Assembly: GCA_949752745.1 (NCBI GenBank)
Contig: OX457031.1
Location: 52,978,303-53,042,302, forward strand
Direction: 5' to 3'
DNA length: 64,000 nt
Origin: Protula sp. h YS-2021
Taxonomy: Eukaryota; Annelida; Polychaeta; Sabellida; Serpulidae
A program made the position numbers and the translations under genes. Every line of letters starts with the position of its first letter. The first letter of the stretch is position 1. Below the pieces are notes generated by a model. It was not told where the DNA came from, did no database searches, and was given only the letters and a program-made list of their open reading frames with translations. Of this stretch, positions 1 through 23,469 are shown in pieces.

Positions 1-1130
1 GAAGGGGAGCCTGCCATTCTGTTGAAAAATTGATAAATAATTACGCGAATTGTGCTGTATACTCGACAGAGTGCAATGTCCTTGGACATAAGGGGACAAA
101 GTGAGAGAAAAATAAAAGACTCAAACTATGTTCCGCTTTTACTATTCTTCCAACTAATAGTCGAGAGGAGAACTCCCGATCCATTGACAAAGAATAACAA
201 AGAGTAGTACTAACGGTCAAAGGACTCCAACGTAGTACCAAGCTAAAATTGACCATCAAACCAACCGTATGAGTATCCTATCCATCCCCCGCCTGCCTCC
301 CACTGGATGGAGCCCGGCCTGGGATACTCTGATGCTATGTATTATCATGCAGAAGGTACAAAGTAAATCAACTTTATTGACCTTAAAAGTTTATTTAAAA
401 GCAGTAAATCCAAACCCTGATTTACGTAAAATAAAATTCTTAACACAGAGGCAATTAGCTCCGTCTGTGCCAGTAAATGCATGCTGGCCTTAAGGCCTGA
501 ACACATAAATGGAACACAAATTGAAGTATTATCACGATCTCTAGCATAAGTGAAAATACTGATAATAAGCACCTTATTCATGAAATTAAAATTACTACAC
601 ACCCAAAGGGTGAAGGGGTAATCACAGAATTATAAATTGTTGAGAACTGTCACAATTTGCATATGGGATCAGTCCCAGAAAAAATGGCACCTACGGTACT
701 CATGGTATGGTCACTGTAGGAATGGGATACCTTCTTCATGGGATCAAGTGAAGCTAGACTATATCGAACCGGGCAAGGAGAAGAGATGCCTGTCTCTGCT
801 CTCCCCCCCCCTTTTCTTAGTAATAACTAGAAAAATGGTTACATAATCAGCCCTGAAGAAGTAAAATCCCTGCTACAGTGACGGTACCTTACAACAGACT
901 CTTGAATATGGTACGAAAGCATAAACTGTCTTGGTCCCAAAAATATGGGATCGAAAGAAAACTTTGCTGTTAACCGTGGCTAGATGTTTCTAGAAGCGGT
1001 TGTGGTCCATCAGGAGGTGCGGTTATTCTTGAACTTATGTTGATAGCCGCCTCGACCCTTGGATGGTCCACCTTTCTCTTTGCCCTTGCTTTTCGGTCTA
1101 GGGGTGACCGGTCTGTTAACAGAACAAAAA
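1..1130. other. DIRS copy 1 trailer (non-coding 3' part)
   Basis: This is the end of the element downstream of the recombinase on the minus strand. It aligns with 38920-39960 of copy 2 at its left edge. It holds scattered ATGGGAT/TCCCA words around 660-760 and 930-950, similar to those in the element's leader. The part at 960-1120 corresponds to the lysine-rich tail of the recombinase in a shifted frame. I see no host gene here. Confidence 0.6.
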
Positions 1131-2224
1131 TTAAGCCTTAAATGTTGATTCTGCCGCTATAAAAGGGGCCACCGAATAAATCCCGGAGATTTCATCTTGG
1201 GAGAAATCTTTTAGGTAATATTTGATAAAAGAGTTTGGCGAAACCCAGCATCCCGTTTTGAGGATTTCAGAAAATGACACATTGCGTAAAGCCCTAAGTG
1301 AATTTGCCACCTGTCTTACTTGATGGGCTTTAACGTTCAACTCTGATAGGAGATTGGTATCAGACTGTGTCCCTTCATAGGCTGTGATAATGACCTCTTT
1401 AATGTAACGAGAAATCGTTTGTTTGGAGATGTCCTTATTGAAATTCGGCATGTGGGAAATGATCAAGGCTTTTTGACCTGATGTGTTTCCAAAATAACTA
1501 AATATTGTCGTAGTGCTTGTACGGGGCACAATGACACCCTATCTCCCGGGTTGTGTTCTTCGGGTAGGGACGGTAGGGCTATATGATCAAATGTGCCCAT
1601 CCCGTGAGTTTTGATATGTGTTTTGCCCATAAATCCCGCCCTTGGTACGAGGAATACCTTATCCCAAGTCCCGTTTTCCTTACTCACTGTTCTGTCTAAG
1701 GCGTGAATTTCACTTCTTCGTTTGCCTGATGCCAACGCCAATAGAAAGGTGAACCTTAAGGTGGCATTTTTAGCTGATATTACAGATTCGTCAAAAATGT
1801 CAGGCCTTTGAAGAAAGCGAAGAACTAGTGACCGATCCCATTTTGCCACTGTGGGCGTACTGGGGGGGGGGGATTCACCTTAAAGTGTCTGATCAATTGT
1901 GACAGGGCGGAGTCTTCTCCTGGGTCATAGCCTGTGGATGCTTTGAGTTTAGATCCTATGGCTGCCCTGTATCCCTCTATTGAACCTACCTTTAAATGTT
2001 CGTCCGTAAATAGATAGTCCAGAAAGTCGGCCACGACTGGTGGGGATGCCTGGAATGGATCTATTTTCGATTTGGTACACCACGAGGCAAATTTATTCCA
2101 CTGGGCTCTGTACACCTTAGCTGTGGATTGTTTATGACTACTAACCATTTTATCCACTACTTTATTCGAGAAACCTTTCTTCTTTAAGAAAGATTGGTCA
2201 GACACCAAAGGTGCAGGTTCAGCA
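1131..2224 (-). pseudogene. DIRS copy 1 tyrosine recombinase, frameshifted
   Basis: The N-terminal core-binding part (KVYRAQWNKFASWC, VVADFLDYLF, GSIEGYRAAIGSKLK) lies at about 1870-2224. The catalytic half follows: box I arginine in LALASGKRRSEIHAL (about 1700-1740), HxxR in KAHQVRQV (1316-1336), and the nucleophilic tyrosine in SFIKYYLKDF (1205-1230). There are at least two frame changes. One is at the ten-G run at 1861-1870, and one lies between 1463 and 1529. A lysine-rich tail continues in a shifted frame to about 960. The enzyme would insert a circular double-stranded intermediate by site-specific recombination; as read here it is inactive. Confidence 0.85.
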
Positions 2225-4365
2225 GGTGAGGGGCCGGGTGGAGGTGATGCCAGTGTGGTTGGGATAATAGTTCTTTGTGGCATGGGATCGGGATTGATTT
2301 GACCACCTGGCAATGTAGCAATAGGGCAAACCATGGAGCTTCCGGAATCCATTGGGTCACTAACAGGAGGAATCGTGGTTTCAGTTTGATTACCCTTTGG
2401 AGAACTTGAAGGAGTATTGCCTGTGGGGGGAAGGCGTACAATACTTCTTTGGTTGGCCATGGGCAATTGAGTGCGTCCACCGCCCATGCAGATGGATCCG
2501 GGCAGGGGGAGATAAACCTGGGCAGTTGGGTCGTCATGGAATTGGCGAATAGGTCTATGGAGGGGGAACCCCATGGTGATTGACCTGCTACCCATCGGAA
2601 GGATGTGCATGCTAGGCACCATTCCGTGGGAATTACTTGTCCCTCCCTGGAGGCCAAATCTGCCAGTACATTGAGTTTTCCCGCTAAGGGATGGGCTGTT
2701 AGGGTGATGTGACACTGGCGAGCAAAGCAAAGAATCTTGCATGCTAGTTTCGAGAGAGGAAGAGACCTGGTCCATCCCTGTCTGTTTAGGTAAGCTACTG
2801 CCGTAGAGTTGTCTAGAAGGAACCGTACGGATTTGCCCCTGAGAATGTGATTCAATCTGTTTAGGGCTATCCACACTACTCGTAACTCTAACCAATTGAT
2901 GTGGTAGCTGTTTAGGGGGGGAGCCCATAACCCTTTCCATACCTGACCCTGACAGTGTATCCCCCAGCCCTTCTGGGACGAATCGGTCTGAAGTTCTATC
3001 TCTTGGGGTGGGGGATGAAAGGGGACACCCTCGGTCATCACTATGGGATCGCACCACCATTGTAGGGGGATTAGTGTTTTCCCAGAGATTTCTGTTTTGG
3101 CACGGGGAAACCTCCCTTTTCTTGTGCAAATCTGACCTGTCTTTGAAATGGTCTGTAATGCAAGCGGCCTAAAGGGACCGTTTTTTCGGTTGCAACTAGG
3201 AGACCTAACAGGGATTCCATTGCCTGTAAGTTCACGTTTTTGTCTGCTGGGATTGCTTTTATTGCCTGGCAGACTCTTTGGCGTCTCTCTTCGGTAGGAA
3301 AGGCTCTTGCATTTTTAGATCCCATCTTTCCCCGAGGAATATAATGTCTTGTTTGGGTGAAAGTTCCGATTTGGGTATGTTGACTACGAGCCCTACCTGA
3401 ATGGCTTTCCGAACTAGAGTTATAGTTTGAAGACGGGCCGCTTGTTTGTCTTGATGGGCTAGTAACCAGTCGTCTAGATATTGGAACACCAACATGCCTT
3501 CTAGGCGAGCCCAAGACTTCAGAACTTTCATTACTTTTGAAAACACATACGGGGCCGTGGAGAGGCGGAAAGGGAGTGCCCGAAACCAAAAACGTTGTAG
3601 GCCTATTTGAAAGCTTACGAATTTTTTGGTTGAATGATGTAACGGGATATGGAGGTACGCGTCTGACAGATCTATCGACGTGCCCCACATCCCTGCCTGA
3701 AGGCTTTCTTTTATAACTTGGGCTGTATCCATTTGGAAAGTTGTGGTCATTAGGAATTCGTTGAGGGAGGAGAGGTCTATGACCAATCTATACCCGCCTG
3801 ATTTCTTGGGAACTAAGAAGACCCTGCTGAAAAAGGCTTCCTGGGTTTCGGGCATTTCCTCTATGGCCTCTTTTTCTTTCAGGGATATCAACATTTCCTG
3901 AAGGGCTACATCTTTGTCTGACCCTTTGGGGTAGGAGGTGACTAAGTTTTCTGGTGCCCAGGCAGTTAGGGGAATAGGGACTTTGTGACCCCTTTGATCC
4001 CGTTTGAACGGTAGAGAATACCCGTTTTTGAGCCATCGGACTACCCGACGAGGGGCACCCATTTCTGCCCAGGCCTTCCACAATTTGCCTAGCCTTCCTC
4101 CTACGGGCCAGCAGGAGATGTAGGAATGCAAATCTTTTGGATTTTCTACACTTATTAAAGTATCGCCAGGAGACCAATGAGTCTCTGGGCGGTACTTTGA
4201 TTGGCTGCTACCTGCTCTGTTGCGGCGATGGGCCCTCCTGTCGACTGCTGTGACCTGACTTGGGCTTCTTGGCCGGAGGGGGTTGCGATTGGGAGATGGG
4301 CTTAGCCTGCTCCGAGTTTGGGCGTCGAACTCTCTTGCGTTTGAGTGGGCGCCGGAATGATGCAC
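2184..4365 (-). pseudogene. DIRS copy 1 reverse transcriptase-RNase H, frameshifted
   Basis: RT motifs are clear on the minus strand: FFSRVFLVPKKSGGYRLVID, then TSIDLSDAYLHIPL, then FQYLDDWLL with the YLDD catalytic box at 3469-3480. The RT frame (4365 to 3259) breaks near 3260-3300. The continuation (SLLGLLVATEKTVPLGRLHY) lies in another frame within 3071-3688. RNase H occupies 2184-3041 with its acidic residues visible: LQTDSS, WLELR, LLDNSTA and LADLASR. After RNase H comes a block (SIDLFANSMTTQLPRF, WAVDAL, YAFPPQ) found in other DIRS-type polyproteins. That family tail is often described as methyltransferase-like, and I hold the label as tentative. The RNase H frame overlaps the recombinase frame around 2184-2230. 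Confidence 0.87.
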
Positions 4366-6430
4366 GGGACATCCTGGACATCAAGGCGAAGTCTTGTGAT
4401 AGGGAGCGGCTTTCTTGATTTACTCGCTCTATTTCCGCGGGAGGAAACAGTTCTTTTTCACCCAGAATGGGAGCATGACGCAATTCCCTCAACCCTTTCA
4501 CGCTCGACCAACAATGTTGTAAGAAGGCATCCCGTCTGAGGAAAACCATGGACGTCTTCAGGTAAGTAGATAGCTTGACAACGTCCCTGGTTGCAAGAGC
4601 CAGACATTCCAATAGTTTGGACGTGACCGGATCATTGAGGCGTAGATCCTCCCAACGCGTTTTTAACGCTTTCATAGTGTGGTCCTGAAATGACATTACA
4701 TTAAGGATATGTCGTGAGGACGCCTCAATGGTCTTAGCGTCTTTCTTCACTAGTGGAATGTCCGAATCGTTGCGAACCGAGGGCATCCAAACCGTGCGTT
4801 TCGACGGTTGCTCCAAAGGTTCTGAAGATATTAGGTCGTCCGATGGTCGATACGGGCCTGGTCTTACAGCACAGTGGCACGAGGCGTGAAAACGGGATAA
4901 GGTACGGCCCTCGGCGTTGTCCATCTTTTTGAACTCCCTTGTTCGTACTGCTACCGCGTTAGCGATGCCTTCGCGGGTAGGTAGCGCGATAAATGGGTCT
5001 TGATGCAGCGGAGCCGTCTGAGAGGTCATCCGGATAGGAGGATCCTCTTTATCGGCCGTAGGAGAGCTGGCAGTGACCCTAGCCAGACGGGCAATTTCCT
5101 GAATTGCGTCGCGAAAAGGCACGTCTTCTAGAGCTATTGTAGATGAGGTGATGGATGGAGTGGCATTCTCGCTTCGTGGAGTGAAATCCGGTGGGAAGGG
5201 GGTCCTGATTGGGCGTCTCCCTGCTGCTGCCGGATCTTTCCAAAGCTTCTGGCCACTACGAGGGGATCTGATATAGTCCATTTCCCTGAGGGGAAGGCGA
5301 AACTGAGAGGAAGGGGGTGTATCTGCTGTCTCCTCACCCGATTCTTCACCTTCTGACTCTTGATCCTCTGACTCCTGTTCGGGTTCCCGTTAGTGACTTG
5401 TGCCTGCCGATTGTGATGGGACGTCACCCGAAGGGGTATAGATCTCACGTTCTCGGTTGAGTGGAATGGAAGACAGATGGGATGTCACTGACTGGACCAA
5501 CTCTTCTTCCTCCTCTTCTCCCATAAAGCCTGATCCTCGCCCTGATGGGGGAAGCCCTGAGGATTCAGCGTCACTGATCACTTTTACGGACGGTAGTTGT
5601 GTGCTGGGATCTACACGAGAAGGGGATGGAGTGGTGAGTGGCTGTAGGTCTGGTGGTGGCCGCGAAACTGTGGCAGAAGGTTTATGCTTGCGGCGAGATT
5701 CCTTGCCTTGGCGTTCGATTTGCTGTTGGAGATCTAGCAATTGTTTTTGCAACTGGGCTTGCATCGACAAAAAAGCTGAAAACTCCCCAGGCAGTCGTGG
5801 GACTGAAGGGGGGGACGACAATTCTGATTGTGCCGGAATGCCCAACTGACCGGCCAGAGCCGAGAAACTGGAGCCCGAAGCCGTATGAGTAACTGTCACT
5901 GGTTCCAAAGCGATGTCTGTTTTCGGTGTCGTTTCGGCTTTATCCGTATCCGAGGGTGTAATAGCCCAAGCCTTCCTGAGGGTTTCCAACTCTTTGCCTT
6001 CTGGAATATCCAGGTCGGCCACCGTTTCGGTATATGCTTTACGTTTGCGGGATTTCTTGCTCTTCCTGTCCACCGCAAAAGCATCGGCCTCCGAACCCGT
6101 ATCCATCTTAACGGGAGACGAAACTTGTTCAAAAATCACTGAGCTAGCTTTACGCATAGTTACTTGACCGAAATCCGAGGACGTACATGGGGATAAAGAC
6201 AAGGCTTTACGTCTGTCCCTTCTCCTATCATTGCGTATCCTGTTCTTGAGAATAAGTTTCCACTGTTTCGGTGACAAGTGATGGCACTCGGAGCAAGTAT
6301 TCCACTCGTCGCAAAGGGGTACACTGTTCTTCCGTTTGCAACGGTCACAAATAGAGTGAGGGTTGAAGGCTGAAGGTGGGTGGGTGCACTGCAGAAGTAT
6401 CGGCTGACCCCACAGGCTGGCTTCTGTCAT
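4208..6430 (-). pseudogene. DIRS copy 1 gag-like ORF with one in-frame stop
   Basis: This is a single reading frame of 741 codons from an ATG at 6430 to 4208, interrupted only by a TAA at 5390-5392. The frame before and after that stop is the same, so this is a nonsense change rather than a frameshift. The N-terminus has a cysteine-rich knuckle (CDRC, then CSECHH, about residues 25-50) that is conserved in copy 2, where it reads CDGC and CPEC. A basic, S/P/T-rich stretch and an acidic E-rich linker follow. The C-terminal half is conserved with copy 2 (EDVPFRDAIQEI, SFQDHTMKALKTRWEDLR). The last 158 bases overlap the start of the RT frame, as usual in DIRS elements. A capsid/nucleic-acid-binding role is inferred from position. 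Confidence 0.8.
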
Positions 6431-7581
6431 ATCTGAAATGCAAGCAGAAAAAAGGACAGGTAAGTTATCTGTTCATGTCATGGCAGACTAGACAGATAAA
6501 AGAACATTTAGCGCAAAAACGAGAGTTATACCACCTTGGAGTGTTAGCAAATAGTACCAGTACGCACTCTGTTCGAATAGGCGCTAAAATGATGCTCATA
6601 GGCCTCTTAGGGCTCTATCGAATGAAAGATATTCAAAATGGGCCTTCGATGGGCCCATTTTCGGGATGTAGGAATTATCCCATAAACGGGATATGACCAT
6701 GGGCCCGAAAACGGGATCGATTTCCGGGACCTTAAACGGTACCATCTAGTCGATTTGTGGGCCTCGTCCGACTGATCCCATAAATGGGATTCGGGCCTGG
6801 TCCCAGGCCAATGAGGTGCCACAAATGGGCCACTTGGTGCCGAAAAAACGGCACCTCGGAACCATGTATGAGATATCGTAGTCCCATAAATGGGCTTTCA
6901 GCAGAAATTTCGCCAAAAATAGCTCGAAACGTCTATGAGCATAATTTCGCCTGAACCAGAGCTAGCAGAGTCTGGAGAAACCCTGACCTAACTAGCAGGT
7001 TCCGAAAGAGCGTCTAACCAGCAAAAATGGCCATTCACGTAATGGTACCATAAGCTGTGGCTGACTAGGGATCAAAGCAGGCACAGTGGGCTGCAGAGAT
7101 TCCACCAACTCCGAGGCAGTGTGTGCATGAACTAGAACAAAATTCCGGTCCTGTAGCTTCCGTGTGGAGAAGAGAGGCACACTTCCCGGGACTAAGAGGT
7201 GTCTCCGCTGCGTGTAAACTCAACAACTACCAGACCGAAAGAAACAGTGCAGAAAAATTGCTTCAATCCGAGTAGAAATTTATCCACACAAATCACAAAT
7301 CACGTAAGTTAATCCAAGAAAGTGAAAATAGTACATTAAAGCAAAATCGCACCTTGCTCAGTTCCCTTTTTTAGATAAAAAAGTGGAGCACACAGAAAGG
7401 CGTGTGTTGTAAACACCACGCTTGAAGGGAATGATTGATGTCTTCGAATGACGTAAGTCTTATCGTTCTCGCTTGCTGATTGGCTGGAGATGGAGGGAAG
7501 ACAGGATGGAGAGTAGAGGGATCATTCTATTCACAAGGAAAAAATTCATTTTTATTTGCGTGGTATTATTTACCGGAAGGG
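6431..7581. other. DIRS copy 1 leader region with CCCAT/ATGGG words
   Basis: This is non-coding sequence between the gag start and the terminal repeat. The part at 6630-6900 is dense in CCCATAAA/GGGCC/ATGGGAT words on both strands, giving many short potential hairpins. The part at 7380-7580 contains GTGGAGCACACA, which is also in copy 2 (45950-45960). The equivalent leader of copy 2 (45115-45480) has the same compositional habit with different spacing. The element's promoter probably lies in this half, but no core motif can be assigned. Confidence 0.5.
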
Positions 7582-7629
7582 AACCCATCTAAAGTGGAGA
7601 TAAGCGAATTTAAAGCTTTTACGAAGTAA
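7582..7629. repeat. Right inverted terminal repeat of DIRS copy 1
   Basis: The segment reads AACCCATCTAAAGTGGAGAT, continues through AAGCGAATTTAAAGC and ends in TTTTACGAAGTAAAA. Its reverse complement matches 38866-38915 and its direct sequence matches 46089-46139. The outer end is a near-palindrome (GCTTTTACGAAGTAAAA), which could be part of the recombination site (inference). Confidence 0.8.
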
Positions 7630-8170
7630 AAAAGCTGTTTGACGTTGATCGACCCTCGTGACCAATCAGAACCAAATTACGACCAGATTCAATGCTGCGG
7701 TTTATTCGAGTCGAAGTCACAGCCTAAAATTGTTGAATGTTAGATTTTTACTGGTAAGCAAGGTTGCAGCCCGAAGAGGCGGCATCTACTAAGTTTAGGA
7801 ACGGCATCTACTAAGTTTAAGTTTCAAAAACTGAAAGAGGAGACACATTTTAGAAGTTGTTTCAATATTTTCCCGTCTGATATTTTTTCATATTATGCTG
7901 CAATGCGTGGGTGTGGTGCTATTTAATCAAATTACCGATTCAATCATTGCTTGCAATTCAAGGGTGCAATTGGAATCCAGTGTGTAATTGCAATTTGGGA
8001 TGAGCATGCATTTATGTCCTTCAATCAAAAGGATCAACAGTTACTCTACATCACTGAATTACAACATTGGAGCTTTTTTTCAATTAATCAAAGAAACCAA
8101 TATTGCTTTTGCAAAACTTTATGAAACATCAATAGTTTCCTTTTATCGTCAGAGAAAAGTTTTAAAAATA

Positions 8171-8420
8171 TAGGATACTGTCCATGTCGGGTATACTGTG
8201 CCATAGGTGGGGTATTGTCCAAGTCGGGTACTATGCCGCAGGTAGGGTATTGTCCAAGTCGGGTACTGTGCCGTAGGTAAGGTCCTGTGTAGGGTATTTC
8301 CCCGACAGGTATTGCCCGATTGGGTATTTTCGGTCCGATTAATTTCCAGTAGCGTAATGTCCTATGTAGGGTATTTTCCAGTCGGGTGTTTCCAGTCTGG
8401 GTATTTTCCTGTCAGGCATT
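8171..8420. repeat. Degenerate minisatellite, GGGTATTGTCCAAGTC-type unit
   Basis: About three units of roughly 36 bp built on GGGTATTGTCCAAGTCGGGT and ACTGTGCCGTAGGTA are followed by shorter decayed units (GGGTATTTTCC, AGTCGGGT). Confidence 0.75.
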
Positions 8421-9100
8421 GAAAAGACATGGCTTCTAAACCCTGCCTTCGTGCAAGATGGCGACATGAGCATGTCAGGTAAGACGTGGCAACCGGAGCT
8501 GTTTAGATTCATAACATCACACGGGACCGGCATTCATAAAAGTCACGCATTACAGTCATTTTATGACCAAATATCCAACACTTTTGTGCCCATAAGTTTA
8601 ATGTGAATAATATCACATTTTTTGGTGTAAATATTGAACATGTCTGTGAAGTTTCCAAACAACTGATAATGGGTAGTAAATATGAGCATCAACACCAAGT
8701 TAAAAAAATATCTTTTAAAGTTGTAGCATTGAACCATTCATCCAAAAACAACTAAAGAAACGGAATCCTCGCACCTGAGTAGTTGTGAGACCCCAACCTC
8801 CCACTCAACCCCACCTCCGCCACCCACTCTCCACCTTCTTTAATCGTACTAGACCAGCGCAACATAGTTGGTAGGCCTAAACTGGAATTGTAAAAGAGTG
8901 ACAATTTTAACATTAAGGTAAGGAGACAACTTGCATTAAAAATATTCTTTAATAGTGTAATAAAGCACCTTATATGGTTTGGCGTCTTGGATTGAGTAAT
9001 CCGCATGTTTACGCGCCAGCCCTTCCCTCAGATATCACGGCAAATGCTAGTGGTGAGATAAGAGAGACAGCCGCCACCTTTATTCAGTATATCGCATATA

Positions 9101-9125
9101 GATAAGGCTTATCAAAAGCCTTATC
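9101..9125. promoter_or_regulatory. Cluster of three GATA-factor motifs upstream of CP-A
   Basis: GATAAG (9101-9106), CTTATC (9108-9113) and CTTATC (9120-9125) fall within 25 bp, ending 72 bp before the ATG. WGATAR sites are known gut-enhancer motifs in several invertebrates. A similar cluster precedes CP-B. The regulatory role is inferred. Confidence 0.4.
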
Positions 9126-9197
9126 GGTTACTGGTTGGTATAGTTCTCATGCATCAATTTATCCAATCACTTTTATGTGAGGCGCTTGCAGAGAAAG

Positions 9198-20337
<11,140 letters not shown>

Positions 20338-20391
20338 ATGATACTATATGTACAGAATGACATTTAACCATCCAATATAATGCAGTGATGT

Positions 20392-20397
20392 AATAAA
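20392..20397 (+). terminator. Polyadenylation signal of CP-A
   Basis: AATAAA lies 55 bases after the TGA stop, a normal distance, and is followed by T-rich sequence at 20420-20430. Confidence 0.75.
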
Positions 20398-21279
20398 CAG
20401 ACTGTAAAATATATTCATTGTGATTTTTTTTTACTTAAAATTATATCCCGAAAGGCTCAATATATTATGAAAATATTATAATGAAAAAAAATCAAGACCT
20501 TTTGCGATTCATTGGTGTTTGAACAATCCACAGTGGATACAGCGGCCCAAACCATTGGCTCCAGCGAGCTTTTGAATTTAGAGTTGTGCTTGTGTTCGAT
20601 TGGCGAATTCCATTTCAGTTATTTTTTTAATTAAATGTAGAATACTAAATGTCAAATTGTATAAAATATTTCAGTTTATGATACGAATTTGCAACAGAAC
20701 AGATTCGAACGTCTGTCTGAGCTAAACTGGGGTTCTAGTGATATAAGTCATTATCCATTCATTGTCTCTTCTTGATTGACAAAAATTATTCAAGTATTTC
20801 ATTAGAATCAAAAATGATTACAGGCTTTTTTATTTAAGTACTTTGACTTAGTATAACAACACCTCATCCAGTTTCATTATTTTGCGGTCGTCAACAGAGA
20901 AGTTTGCAGCAATCAAACAATAAAAAAGAGACATCATTTCGGAGTGCTCCGCTTATTTTAAGGTTGCATAAATTAACATGGGTGTGAAGGAAGAGAAAAA
21001 TTAATGCCAGATTGCTAAAAACAACCGATTTTTGTGTCATCTCCATCCTTGAAATATATTGGTTTAACTTTAATTTAATCACTTCTCCACTTCTTGTTTT
21101 CAACATAAAGGCAAAACAGTTGATGGATATTTTAACAGTTCTCATTCATTGGTGTGTTTATGCACCCTGTTTTTTCAATATAGCGGACAAAATAACGGAG
21201 TGGCTCGTTTGAAGTATTTTTACCGACACAAATACTGCTTGATGTACGTTTTCCATTATAGTTCATGTGTTGTGGCATA

Positions 21280-21440
21280 CGCTGTCACGTGTACTGTCCA
21301 TGTGCTGTCACGCGTGACATCGTATGTGTTATCACGTGTGCTAATTACAAGTGCTGTTACGCGTGCCGTTATATATGCTGTCACGTGTGCCATCATGTGT
21401 GCTGCCGCGCATGCAATCGTTTTTGCTGTTCCATAAGCTG
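21280..21440. repeat. TGCTGTCACGTGTGCC-type minisatellite
   Basis: About nine degenerate 16-18 bp units contain CACGTG/CACGCG cores. Confidence 0.65.
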
Positions 21441-23469
21441 TGTCATCGCGTGTGCTCTCGTATATCATCAGTGCTCCCATTAAAAATAACCAATACTTTT
21501 TAACTAAAAGCCATGTTTTAAGTGCAGAATAAGACGCAAGAGTCTGATTGACGTTTGACTCACACAATGCTGTTAATGTATAATAGCTCTCAATGAAATC
21601 CTGGTCGCTAATGTTTTATTGATTAATCTCATATTTTTGTCAGTTAATAAAACTACTAAACGTGGAGTACAAAAATAATTGACTAAACAGTGACATAATG
21701 AATAAAAATATTTCATACATTTGTTACACGATACCCATGTTTAAGTTCAGACAGAATGCAATTAAGTCATAAGCGATGGGCAAACAACTAAGACTTAAGC
21801 GACAGGGTAAACAGTGTCATCAATAAACACGAAATAGAGTCAGTTATGTCCAATTATTTGAATCATTTGTTTTCATTATAGCTTTGATTGTTTGCCGTTT
21901 TTACGTTGAGCCTGTTTGTTTCATTTGACTCTCGTTGGCCTTTCTTGTTGGAAATTATGTTATCAACAATTGCACATTCATTTTTTGTTTATTGATCAAT
22001 TTCAATTTGTCTTAGTCTATTCTTCTGTTTACCTTTCTTTTAAAAATCAATTTACTCAATTAAAAATATGTTCTAGCACACAAAAATAACATGGTTTAAT
22101 TGTTTTTTTTTTACATCTGTGGTAGTTTTAGAGACCGTTAAAATTGACTTCTAGTCCTAGATGTCTACTTATGGTTTTTCTAACTCTATGGCAAATCCAT
22201 AGGTAATCTAAGTCACTGCTGTCGGAACGAAAGCTAGCCCCTGTCTTGTACCCTCTCCATCCCTGATCGGTTTGAAACCCGGGACAGTTGAATAACTAGA
22301 TCATGGTTCAAGCCAATTTAGATAACGATCACCCAGTTAATGTTTCATTTTAAAACACAACCGGTGCTGAGAACAAACACATCCCCTATGCAAACAATTT
22401 CTAGATTATACGGAACAAAAAAACTGTCCACTCCTCTTTCTTTTCCACAAATAACCCCATAATTTCACCATAGCATAATTTTTATATTGTAGTTATGTGA
22501 ATTAAACAAATTATTTTTTCCAAACTGTTTAGTTAACGTTTTCTACACCACATAAAATCCTCAGTCGGTTCAAAGTGAGCTAGTCGTTAAATATTTTTAT
22601 TAAAATAGTCAGCTGTTTTGCTATATGTTAGTTAACAAAACGCAGCATAGTTAGGCATTAAAACGTAGGTTTATTTTCACAGTTTGTTTTACATTGAACA
22701 TCGGAAATAATCAAGCTATTTCTTTATACCCGAATCAGTAGAACACTTTTATATATATATATTTGAACTGATGCATCAACAATTTTAGTTGACATGTTTA
22801 TTTTACATTAAATTTATTTGATATTTCTACGGCTATCGTGTTGTTGTATCACTTGCTAAATTAAAACCAGGTAAGAATAAAATAAGTTGAATAGCAACAA
22901 AACACAACGCTTTTACATTGCAACAAACGTATTATTTAAAGATGATCAATTAATAAATGCCATGAAATAACAGCACTTATGTAACCATTTAATTGACTGT
23001 TGATTTAAATTTATTTATTTAAAATCTCCTAACTTTCTTACGCATCAGATTTATACAGTTTTTATCACGTCACTAATAAAAACATGCAAATAAACTATAA
23101 CAATGAAAAGAATGAAAGGAAACAGGAAAGGGAAATTTGCATTTCTGATGAAAAGGATCTATCTTGCTTGGAGATCGTTGACGTATTTTCAGCATATTGC
23201 TTTTTGTCTCACTGCCGTTTGCATAACTATTTAAACATGCATCAAATAGAGTGGGATAGGTTATTCGACCAAGCCTTTTAGTGATGTTTATTTAAGAGGG
23301 TTGGTGTTGACACTTTATCCAGACAATTAAACATGTAGTTTTCAAATGCATTTGGCTTTTTTGCGTGTGAGTTTAAAAATAGTCGTATGTACAGTGAACT
23401 GTGGCTTATTTTTCAGTTACCAAAAGAATGTATGCCCTTAAATAATGAGATGTAGTTTAGTTTTCAAAG

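Larger units (their letters stand above)
1..7629 (-). mobile_element. DIRS-like tyrosine-recombinase retrotransposon, copy 1 (left end cut by window)
   Basis: Read on the minus strand, the order is gag-like ORF, reverse transcriptase, RNase H, then tyrosine recombinase, with no integrase or aspartic protease. This is the DIRS order. The right end (7582-7629) carries a terminal repeat that matches, in inverted orientation, the left terminal repeat of the second copy at 38866-38915. Inverted rather than split-direct repeats point to the DIRS1-type group rather than Ngaro/PAT. Position 1 aligns with copy 2 about 10 to 15 bases inside its left repeat (shared GGGGAGC and GCCATTCTG), so only the terminal repeat and a few bases lie outside the window. 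The coding regions are broken by one gag stop and a few frameshifts, which suggests a recently dead copy. Confidence 0.9.
7630..9197. other. Intergenic between DIRS copy 1 and CP-A
   Basis: I see no supported gene. The stretch contains a minisatellite at 8171-8420 and a GATA-motif cluster just before the CP-A start codon; both are listed separately. Short open frames here have no family resemblance. Confidence 0.6.
20338..23469. other. Intergenic between CP-A and CBM-C
   Basis: This is AT-rich sequence without a supported gene. A degenerate repeat of 16-18 bp (TGCTGTCACGTGTGCC-like) lies at 21280-21440; its translations in several frames are shadows. The rest shows no recognisable element. 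Confidence 0.6.
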
